NCBI GenBank assembly: GCA_903881535.1
Contig: CAIRTT010000524.1
Coordinates: 1-5,601 of the forward strand
DNA from: an uncultured Armatimonadota bacterium
GTDB taxonomy: Bacteria; Armatimonadota; Armatimonadia; Armatimonadales; Armatimonadaceae
Direction: 5' to 3'
Length of the DNA stretch: 5,601 nt
In this document: piece after piece, positions 1 through 5,378 of the stretch
How positions within the stretch are numbered: the stretch's first letter is position 1
Layout of the letters: every line of letters starts with the position of its first letter
Translations under genes and position numbers: made by a program
Notes under the pieces: model-generated
Database searches by the model: none
What the model saw: the letters and a program-made list of their open reading frames with translations, nothing else
Told to the model about the DNA's origin: nothing

Positions 1-48
1 CCTTTGGATTTCTAACCGGAGGTTTTGTATCTCCAGACTGCCCCCCAC

Positions 49-80
49 AAAAAAGAAAAACCCTCCGGGTGTCCGGAGGG
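49..80 (-). terminator. Rho-independent terminator of the TPR gene
   Basis: A perfect 8-bp stem is visible: CCCTCCGG at 61-68 and CCGGAGGG at 73-80, with a 4-base loop (ACAC on the minus strand). On the minus strand it is followed at once by a U-rich run, TTTTTCTTTTTT (rc of 49-60). It begins about 25 nt past the TAG of the TPR gene. The plus-strand side has no T-run, so it should act on minus-strand transcription only. Confidence 0.93.
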
Positions 81-105
81 CTTCTCTGTGGAAGTTATCT
101 AAGGA

Positions 106-2646
106 CTAGCCGTTCAGGGCTTCCTTGAGTGCAGCAGCCCGCTTCTTCGCCGTTTCTGCATCGGCTGGAGCTACCCCTGGCAATGCTGCGTACTTGGTGT
201 AGGCATCAATCGCCTTCGTCCAAGCCATTTCCTGATCTGGCTCACTGTTGAGACCAAAGTCGTCGTAGGCGCGAGCCAGACGATCCCACGCCTCAGCCAT
301 ATCGGCTTTGAGCTTGATCGCCGCTTCAAAGTCTGCAATCGCCTTCTGGATATCAGGAATCGACTTCCGTCCAGACTTTCGAACATAGGCGATGCCCCTG
401 TTGACGAGCAAATTCGCATCTGTTGGGTTCGCCGTGATGACCACTGTGTAGTCTGCAATCGCAGCATCCAACGCAGCCGCGCCCTTGGTTGGAACTACGT
501 CTTTAGAAGTTGCGATGTTGATGTTTGCATTTGCACGCGCAACGAGCGCATCTGTGTCCGGTTTACCAGCAAGCATCAGGATTTTGGTCGCATCCGAGAT
601 AGCCGCTGCGTAGTCCTTGAGTGCTTGGTGGACTTGAAGGCGAATCCGGATGGTTTCGATGTCCATCGGGGTCTTGGTAATCACCGCATTCAAGTCTGTG
701 AGCGCGGCCTTGTAATCCGGTGGGGTCAGCTGTAGGTATGCCGCTGCACGGTTCATTTGAACAGCGACTGCTTCCTTGCTATTTGGATTCGCCGCAAGAA
801 TACGGGAGTATTCTGCAATCGCTTTTACAAAGTCTTTGGTCGCAAGGAGGACATCTGCACGGGTTGCGACTCCATCTGTATCCTTTGGATCCTTGGCAAG
901 CACCTTGTCAGCCGCAGCGAGGACCGCATCCGCATCGGGTTTTGTCTTCGACTTTTCGTATTGCTTGTAGGCTGCTGACAGGATGTTCTTGAGGCTTGAC
1001 AGCTCCCCACCATCAAGCGTGGATGCCTTTGTGAAGTCCTTACCCGCTCCTGCAAATTCACCCTTGTTGAAGAGCTGTACGCCACGGTTGGTATAGAGGA
1101 TGGCTGAGTCTTTCGCATCTGGTGCAGCATCAATGAGCTTGGTGTACTGCGCAATCAACATCTCGACATTTTTGGTGCCGCCGGTGCTTTCGAGTGCGAG
1201 GACACGGAGGCGCTCGATTTCTGGCTTGTTGGTCGTCGTTGCAGGCGCCGCAGCTAGAAACGCATCGAAGTCCGCAATGGCCTCTGTGAACTGCTTGGCA
1301 TTGAAGCGAGCGCGTCCACGCCCTTCAAGGGCATTGACATCGCCGCTCTTTGCAGCAAGGAGAGCGGTGTAACCGGCAATCGCCGCATCAAACTTTCCTT
1401 GTAGCGAAAGACCATCGGCGCGTACGAGGAGCATGTCTATCTGCCCAGCGGTAATTGCCAGCGACTTGTCAGCTGCGGTGAGGGCAAGATCTAAGTTTGC
1501 ACCAGGCTTATCATCGGCGAGCGAGAACGCTGCCGCTGCAAGGTCATGCCACATAACCGCATCGTTTGGATTTGATGCAAGATAGGCCTGATAGTCTGCA
1601 ACCGCTGCTGCTGGATTAGCCGGAACCGCTTTCATGTAGGCAACTGCACGGAACTTATAGACATCTTTGCCTGCCGCTGCGCCTGCCTTCGCTATGTAGC
1701 TTGTGTATGTACCAATCGCCCCGGCGTAATCCTTTACCTGAAGCTGAACCGCTCCGAGGTCTTTGATGATGTTTACATCCGTTGGCTTAAGCGTAACGAG
1801 GGATTTGTAGTCTGCGACGGAGAGATCAAACTTTCCCGTTTGGAAAAGGGCAGATGCACGAGCCTGAAGAGCATCCGCGTTTTTGGGATTGGCTTTGATG
1901 CCTTCCGTAAGATCCGCGATGGCAGGTTCATACTTTTTCTGAGAGAGAAAGAGGCTTGCACGATTGAGGTGGATGTCAAGCTTTGCTGCGGCATCCGTTA
2001 CCAGAGGAAGCGCTGTCGTGTAGTCAGCGATGGCCTTATCGGAATCAGGAGGGGTTAGCGACTCGTAAGCAAACGCGCGATTGATAAGGCTATCTGTGCG
2101 GTTTGCTGCACGCTTAAGGACTTCGGAGCAGTCAGCAATAGCCGCTGGCCATTGGGCGAGCAGGATGTTGCAGTAGGCACGTTTGTCAAAACTCTCGAGC
2201 ACGAGGTTCTGCGTCTGTGATGCTTTTGGGTTCAGCTCAATGACTTTGGTGAAGTCTGTGATGGCAGCTTTGGCATCGGGTTTGGGAAGGGAAATCAATG
2301 CAAGTCCGCGATTGAAGTATCCCGCAGGTGCCGCGGGTCGCATCTTGATAACAGCCGCATAGTCTGCAACCGCTTTGTCAAATTGTTTAAGTTGAAAGAG
2401 AACGCCTGCACGTTCATTGTACGCTGCTACGTAATCCGGGCGGGCTTTGACGGCGGCATCGAGTTTGACCAACGCCTCCTGTGGCTTGCCATCCTGAATC
2501 AATTTTCTGGCGTCGTTTACCAGCGCTCCGGCATCCTGTACCCCAGCTCCGACTGGATCTGGCTTGGCAAGTGCCGAACCGGCCACTCCAAGAACAGATA
2601 GCGACATCGCCGCAAAAAGTGCCGATCCCGATGATTGATAGCGCAT
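106..2646 (-). CDS. Exported TPR-repeat protein, about 21 repeats
   Basis: Encodes 846 residues, almost entirely tetratricopeptide repeats. I count about 21 helical units carrying variants of the A-I-A-D-Y-T-x-x-I signature, many followed by an N-P or K-P turn; the spacing is mostly near 34 residues with a few longer inserts. TPR arrays form superhelical scaffolds that bind partner proteins; no catalytic domain is visible. Residues 1-27 look like a Sec signal peptide: R2, a hydrophobic stretch from A9 to G23, then A-L-A before K28, suggesting signal peptidase I cleavage and a periplasmic or surface location. The ATG at 2646 is chosen over an in-frame TTG at 2652 because a G-run lies 7 nt before the ATG but only 1 nt before the TTG. 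The gene is followed by a strong terminator and lies 194 bp after dgoD on the same strand. The partner is unknown. The family call is secure; the role is not. Confidence 0.93.
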   Translation of the reverse strand: MRYQSSGSALFAAMSLSVLGVAGSALAKPDPVGAGVQDAGALVNDARKLIQDGKPQEALVKLDAAVKARPDYVAAYNERAGVLFQLKQFDKAVADYAAVIKMRPAAPAGYFNRGLALISLPKPDAKAAITDFTKVIELNPKASQTQNLVLESFDKRAYCNILLAQWPAAIADCSEVLKRAANRTDSLINRAFAYESLTPPDSDKAIADYTTALPLVTDAAAKLDIHLNRASLFLSQKKYEPAIADLTEGIKANPKNADALQARASALFQTGKFDLSVADYKSLVTLKPTDVNIIKDLGAVQLQVKDYAGAIGTYTSYIAKAGAAAGKDVYKFRAVAYMKAVPANPAAAVADYQAYLASNPNDAVMWHDLAAAAFSLADDKPGANLDLALTAADKSLAITAGQIDMLLVRADGLSLQGKFDAAIAGYTALLAAKSGDVNALEGRGRARFNAKQFTEAIADFDAFLAAAPATTTNKPEIERLRVLALESTGGTKNVEMLIAQYTKLIDAAPDAKDSAILYTNRGVQLFNKGEFAGAGKDFTKASTLDGGELSSLKNILSAAYKQYEKSKTKPDADAVLAAADKVLAKDPKDTDGVATRADVLLATKDFVKAIAEYSRILAANPNSKEAVAVQMNRAAAYLQLTPPDYKAALTDLNAVITKTPMDIETIRIRLQVHQALKDYAAAISDATKILMLAGKPDTDALVARANANINIATSKDVVPTKGAAALDAAIADYTVVITANPTDANLLVNRGIAYVRKSGRKSIPDIQKAIADFEAAIKLKADMAEAWDRLARAYDDFGLNSEPDQEMAWTKAIDAYTKYAALPGVAPADAETAKKRAAALKEALNG

Positions 2647-2653
2647 ATGCAAA

Positions 2654-2674
2654 CCCCCCCGGTAATTCTACCGG
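2654..2674 (-). promoter_or_regulatory. G-run ribosome binding site with abutting hairpin, TPR gene leader
   Basis: On the minus strand the leader reads CCGGTA-GAAT-TACCGG followed by more G residues, then TTTGCAT and the ATG at 2646. The 6-bp stem (2659-2664 with 2669-2674) is perfect, and its 3' arm merges into the seven-G run at 2654-2660, which is the only Shine-Dalgarno-like element before the ATG. The hairpin could restrict ribosome access or stabilise the mRNA 5' end. The sequence shows the structure; the regulatory role is inference. I found no convincing -35/-10 pair in 2675-2840. Confidence 0.5.
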
Positions 2675-2840
2675 AATTGCCAAATTCGTGTGATTGCGAA
2701 GCTTATGAATTAGGACGAAAAATTGACGCCTATAGTTTCAGTCGGCAACTAATAGATTTTCAAACAGACCAATTACGCATCTCGTCATGCAATATCTCTG
2801 ACACACCCGTCGTTGCCATCTCATGGTGCATCGTGGGGAA

Positions 2841-3992
2841 TCACCACTCCGTGACGCAGCCATCGGCGTTTCGCCAGACCGGGTTTCGCCAGCGATGGCC
2901 AATTGCTGCCGATTCTCGGACCGCATCCTCATTTACAACCACACCGAGTCCTGGTCCAAGCGGACGTTTGATGTATCCGGCATCAAAGGTAAATGTGTCC
3001 GGCGACAATATGTACTTCATCGCATCTGTTCCTGCGCTGTAATGAACATCCAGGCTCTGCTCCTGCAAGACTGCATTCGGGGTGCAGAAGTCAACCTGCA
3101 GGCAGCTCGCAAGTGCAATTGGGCCAAGTGGACAATGCGGCGCAAATGCAACATCGTAGGCTTCTGCCATCGCGGCAATCTTGCGACATTCCCAAATCCC
3201 ACCAGCATGTGACAGGTCAGGCTGGACAATCGCTACACCGCCCTGAGCAAGCAGCTGCTTGAAGCCCCACCGCGTGTAATGTCGCTCACCCGTGGCAATC
3301 GGAATACACGACTGCCGAGATAATTCTACAAATGCCTCTCCATTTTCGGCGAGCACCGGCTCCTCGATAAACATCAGGTCGAAGGGCTCAAGTGCCCGGA
3401 ACAGGACTTTAGCCAGGCCTTTATGGACACGGCCGTGGAAGTCAACGCCGATTCCGACGGCGCGGCCAACTGCATCCCTTGCGGCTGCGACTTTTGCGAC
3501 TACTGCATCAATAGTAGCTGGGGACTCAATCCATTCGATGGGGGCATCCACGCCGTTCATCTTGATCGCTGTGTACCCTTGCGCCACCCGGGCTTTAGCG
3601 GCTACGGCGATATCTGCGGGAGTTTCGCCGTTAATCCAGGCATACATCCGCATTTTGTCGCGTACCGCCCCGCCGAGGAGCTCGTAGACTGGGACGCCCA
3701 ATGCCTTGCCTTTAATGTCCCAGAGGGCTTGCTCGATTCCCGATATCGCGGACATTTCGATGGCCCCGCCGCGGTAAAAGCCACCTCGGTAGAGGACTTG
3801 GAAGAGGTCTTCGATGTTACGGGCATCGTGTCCGATTACGAAGTCGCTCATTTCTTCGACGCACGCGGCGACGGTTGCGGCTTTCCCTTCGACGATGGGT
3901 TCGCCCCAACCCGTGTAGCCGCCTTCGGCGGTGATTTTGCAGAGGAGCCAGCGGGGGGCTACTTGAAAGAGCTCAATTCGTTCGACTTTCAC
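2841..3992 (-). CDS. dgoD: D-galactonate dehydratase (enolase superfamily)
   Basis: Encodes 383 residues from the GTG at 3992; E. coli DgoD, recalled from memory, has 382. It should dehydrate D-galactonate to 2-dehydro-3-deoxy-D-galactonate (EC 4.2.1.6) in the cytoplasm using Mg2+. Similarity to remembered E. coli DgoD is end to end: P-R-W near the N-terminus, W-G-E-P, G-F-Y-R-G-G, Q-A-L-W-D-I-K-G-K, the barrel motifs, and the closing W-R-N-P-x-W...E-W. Counting from the GTG, expected metal ligands are D184 (in D-F-H-G-R), E210 (F-I-E-E-P) and E236 (T-G-E-R); catalytic histidines are H186 and H286 (A-P-H-C-P-L-G-P). An in-frame ATG at 4028 would add 12 residues with no family counterpart; AAAGG 7 nt before the GTG and the predicted transcription start favour the shorter form. 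No dgoK, dgoA or transporter gene is in the window, so a neighbouring acid-sugar substrate cannot be excluded. Confidence 0.93.
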   Translation of the reverse strand: MKVERIELFQVAPRWLLCKITAEGGYTGWGEPIVEGKAATVAACVEEMSDFVIGHDARNIEDLFQVLYRGGFYRGGAIEMSAISGIEQALWDIKGKALGVPVYELLGGAVRDKMRMYAWINGETPADIAVAAKARVAQGYTAIKMNGVDAPIEWIESPATIDAVVAKVAAARDAVGRAVGIGVDFHGRVHKGLAKVLFRALEPFDLMFIEEPVLAENGEAFVELSRQSCIPIATGERHYTRWGFKQLLAQGGVAIVQPDLSHAGGIWECRKIAAMAEAYDVAFAPHCPLGPIALASCLQVDFCTPNAVLQEQSLDVHYSAGTDAMKYILSPDTFTFDAGYIKRPLGPGLGVVVNEDAVRESAAIGHRWRNPVWRNADGCVTEW

Positions 3993-3999
3993 ATGAGTG

Positions 4000-4004
4000 C
4001 CTTT
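4000..4004 (-). promoter_or_regulatory. Shine-Dalgarno AAAGG deciding the dgoD GTG start
   Basis: On the minus strand AAAGG is followed by 7 nt (CACTCAT) and then GTG at 3992. No comparable purine-rich motif precedes the in-frame ATG at 4028. The GTG start also places the protein N-terminus where the family normally begins. Confidence 0.6.
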
Positions 4005-4030
4005 GATGGAGATGCGTTGAGTGAGCATCT

Positions 4031-4059
4031 ACTATCACTGCACTGGTGATATGTGTCAA
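4031..4059 (-). promoter_or_regulatory. Sigma70-like promoter for dgoD
   Basis: On the minus strand a perfect -35 hexamer TTGACA (4059-4054) is separated by exactly 17 nt from GATAGT (4036-4031), which matches TATAAT at four of six positions. Transcription would begin near 4024, just inside the upstream in-frame ATG (4026-4028). This is independent support for the GTG start at 3992 and a leader of about 30 nt. The promoter is predicted from sequence only. Confidence 0.6.
4033..4051. promoter_or_regulatory. Inverted repeat inside the dgoD promoter, possible operator
   Basis: TATCAC (4033-4038) and GTGATA (4046-4051) form perfect 6-bp half-sites around a 7-bp centre. The element covers most of the -10 hexamer and much of the spacer, a position typical of a repressor operator. 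Sugar-acid catabolic genes are commonly repressed by GntR-family regulators, but no regulator gene is in the window and I cannot match the motif to a known one. The centre also holds a CACTG direct repeat (4036-4045). Confidence 0.35.
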
Positions 4060-4139
4060 GTGCCGATCAGTCAGGCTGAAATTCGATGGCATGTCTGTCA
4101 ATTCGATTTGGCTTGGTTGCCATACCAAATATAAGGCGA

Positions 4140-4274
4140 CTACCCTCGCTGGATGTCGACCTGCCAGTCCACAAGATCAAGTGTTGGTTCGTCTACAGGA
4201 GGGCCGTTAATGCGGTCACGGACATCGTTTGTGTAAGCCCAGAACGTGTATGAACTGATATGACCCTTAGGGTT
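4140..4274 (-). pseudogene. 3' remnant (copy 1) of a paralogue of the unknown exported protein
   Basis: Between an in-frame TAG (4275-4277) and the terminal TAG (4140-4142) this stretch encodes 44 residues. The first 15, N-P-K-G-H-I-S-S-Y-T-F-W-A-Y-T, are absent from the intact gene; the last 29 (N-D-V-R-D-R-I-N-G to D-I-Q-R-G) are identical to residues 221-249 of the intact protein. There is no ATG, GTG or TTG in frame between the two stops, so it cannot be translated on its own by usual rules. Six base differences from the intact tail are all silent, which shows it descends from a translated sequence. Confidence 0.75.
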
Positions 4275-4337
4275 CTATTTGGCGGTCGAAGTGAGGGCTT
4301 TTAAATCCCTGTGCATTCGATAATTGAACAGAACCAC

Positions 4338-4472
4338 CTACCCCCGCTGAATATCTACCTGCCAGTCAACAAGATCAACCGTTGGCTCATCAACGGGAGG
4401 GCCGTTAATGCGGTCACGGACATCGTTTGTGTAAGCCCAGAACGTGTATGAGCTGATATGACCCTGAGGGTT
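4338..4472 (-). pseudogene. 3' remnant (copy 2) of a paralogue of the unknown exported protein
   Basis: Same structure as copy 1: 44 codons between TAG at 4473-4475 and TAG at 4338-4340, with the paralogue-specific N-P-Q-G-H-I-S-S-Y-T-F-W-A-Y-T followed by the shared 29-residue tail. Eight base differences from the intact tail give one amino-acid change, Leu to Val in D-E-P-T-(L/V)-D-L. No usable start codon is present. Its left break is at the same place as in copy 1, so the truncation preceded the duplication of the unit. Confidence 0.75.
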
Positions 4473-4535
4473 CTATTTGTCGGTCGAAGTCAAGGCTTTT
4501 AAATCCCTGTGCATTCGATAATTGAACAGAAAAAC

Positions 4536-5285
4536 CTATCCCCGCTGGATATCCACCTGCCAGTCCACAAGATCAAGTGTTGGTTCATCTACGGGAGGGC
4601 CGTTAATGCGGTCACGGACATCGTTAAACGCAGGCTCACGGGCATCGACTTGGTTGGATTTACGGTCGTTAATCGATGTATCCAGCACCACCCACGGCGT
4701 GAGGCTTTGTGGCTTTGTTCCATCCTCGATGGCATCCCAGAGCTTTACTTGGTCATCCGGTGTCTGCGGGATGGTGTCTGTCGAAATGATGTTGATGTAC
4801 ACATACCGCTTGTCGGCGAGGGGAAGGCGGCTGAGATCGAGCTGGAAGAGGAGCTCGCGTTCGCCTGGGCGTGGGGTGATGCTGGTTTCAGGGGTTCCCA
4901 GGTATTCGAAAACGCGTGCTTCCGGAGGCAACAGCGTTCCACCACTTTGGAGGCTGTAGACGCCAAAGCCGCCGGCATCGTATTGCACAAAGCCGACAAA
5001 TCCTTGCGCTCCCGGTTGGCTGGCGGATGCAAACCCATTTCCACCCCAGGGCGCTTGGACCACGGGAACGGGTCCCGGGTCATTGAGGGAGTCTGTTCGG
5101 TGGATTAAGAAGAAGTAGCTGTTTTGGCGCAGGGAGAGCGAGTTTGTCACTTCGCCGCGGTAGACGGCGCGGACGCGTAAAAGGACGGCGGCATCGCCGG
5201 AGCCGGCCGGTACGCGTGCACAGCTTGCGGCGGCAAGGCCTGTTGCAGAGGTGATGGCTACCGCGATGAAGGAGCGTCGGTTCAC
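4536..5285 (-). CDS. Exported protein of unknown function, Tat-like signal, possible lipoprotein
   Basis: Encodes 249 residues from a GTG at 5285; I do not recognise the family. The N-terminus N-R-R-S-F-I followed by a hydrophobic stretch resembles a twin-arginine signal. It ends near L-A-A-A-S-C22-A, which could be a weak lipobox (lipidated C22) or a signal peptidase I site after A23. The mature part is rich in Gly, Pro and Asp and has no membrane segments; it looks like a folded, mainly beta, extracytoplasmic domain with a Trp and acidic-rich C-terminus (D-L-V-D-W-Q-V-D-I-Q-R-G). The GTG is chosen because it begins the signal peptide and no other Met occurs in the protein; no clear Shine-Dalgarno is visible. 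The start lies about 15 nt after the terminator of the upstream gene, leaving little space for a separate promoter. The last 29 codons are repeated twice downstream. Confidence is high that it is a gene, low for any function. Confidence 0.85.
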   Translation of the reverse strand: MNRRSFIAVAITSATGLAAASCARVPAGSGDAAVLLRVRAVYRGEVTNSLSLRQNSYFFLIHRTDSLNDPGPVPVVQAPWGGNGFASASQPGAQGFVGFVQYDAGGFGVYSLQSGGTLLPPEARVFEYLGTPETSITPRPGERELLFQLDLSRLPLADKRYVYINIISTDTIPQTPDDQVKLWDAIEDGTKPQSLTPWVVLDTSINDRKSNQVDAREPAFNDVRDRINGPPVDEPTLDLVDWQVDIQRG

Positions 5286-5300
5286 GGGTGAAGTGTAGCA

Positions 5301-5342
5301 GATGGAAAGAAGAAAGGCCGTGCTGCTTCCGCAGCACGGCCT
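5301..5342 (-). terminator. Rho-independent terminator of the H-X9-DG gene
   Basis: A perfect 12-bp stem, AGGCCGTGCTGC (5315-5326) with GCAGCACGGCCT (5331-5342), closes on a GGAA loop on the minus strand, which is a GNRA-type tetraloop. It is followed on that strand by a pyrimidine-rich, T-rich tail, TTCTTCTTTCC. It lies 36 nt past the TAA of the prepilin-like gene and just before the GTG of the next gene. Confidence 0.88.
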
Positions 5343-5367
5343 CCTGCCGGATAGGGGATCCGGGAGG
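5343..5367 (-). other. Second stem-loop in the 3' UTR of the H-X9-DG gene
   Basis: CCGGAT (5347-5352) pairs with ATCCGG (5358-5363) around a 5-nt loop. After one G/G mismatch the outer CCT/AGG (5343-5345 and 5365-5367) extends it to nine pairs. It directly abuts the terminator stem, giving two consecutive hairpins between the stop codon and the T-rich tail. It has no U-tract of its own, so a role in protecting the mRNA 3' end or assisting termination is only inference. Confidence 0.6.
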
Positions 5368-5378
5368 TTTCTTACAAG

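Larger units (their letters stand above)
4140..4628 (-). repeat. Tandem array of gene-tail repeats, 198-bp period
   Basis: This array fills most of the 543-bp gap between the dgoD start and the next gene (3993-4535); the remainder, 3993-4139, holds the dgoD leader, promoter and upstream region. The units are a tail of 93 bp (4140-4232, 4338-4430 and 4536-4628, the last being the true 3' end of the intact gene) and a spacer of 105 bp (4233-4337 and 4431-4535). Anchors such as GCCGTTAATGCGG fall at 4203, 4401 and 4599, exactly 198 bp apart. Tails 1 and 2 differ at 11 of 93 positions and spacers 1 and 2 at 7 of 105. The 32 bp from the GGGCC side of each tail are identical in all three copies. 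Homology stops at the stop codon of copy 1 (4140) and at 4628 inside the intact gene. Each spacer carries an ACCCTNAGGGT palindrome (4263-4273, 4461-4471) and an ATTCGAT word. Confidence 0.95.

Noticed and set aside
1..48. tRNA-like or structural RNA end at the left edge (hairpin GGAGGT/ATCTCC at 18-34).
   Set aside because: The loop does not match a tRNA T-loop, no CCA-bearing acceptor end can be built, and the sequence is cut by the window edge; nothing can be assigned.
331..822. Recurring TCTGCAATCGC words in the TPR gene (332-342, 452-462, 812-822).
   Set aside because: They encode the repeated A-I-A-(D/E) core of successive TPR units and need no separate explanation.
2675..2840. Promoter for the TPR gene and a terminator for dgoD in the intergenic region.
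   Set aside because: TATAGG, TATTAG and CATAAG occur on the minus strand but none has a -35 partner at 16-18 bp, and no hairpin followed by a U-run is present after the dgoD stop.
2635..3042. A plus-strand open frame of 135 codons bridging the TPR gene start and the dgoD end.
   Set aside because: It overlaps two well-supported minus-strand genes, has no Shine-Dalgarno and shows no recognisable protein features.
3423..4049. A 208-codon plus-strand open frame across dgoD.
   Set aside because: It is a shadow of dgoD; the minus frame carries all catalytic motifs of the enolase family.
4096..4101. A second TTGACA upstream of dgoD as an additional -35 element.
   Set aside because: At 16-18 bp spacing there is no -10-like hexamer (CAGCCT at 17 bp).
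4140..4628. CRISPR array or mobile element as the source of the repeats.
   Set aside because: The unit is 198 bp with coding-like content, there are no short identical repeats with unique spacers, no terminal inverted repeats and no transposase.
4509..5108. A 199-codon plus-strand open frame across the unknown gene.
   Set aside because: It is antisense to the intact exported-protein gene, whose signal peptide and silent-substitution pattern show that the minus frame is the coding one.
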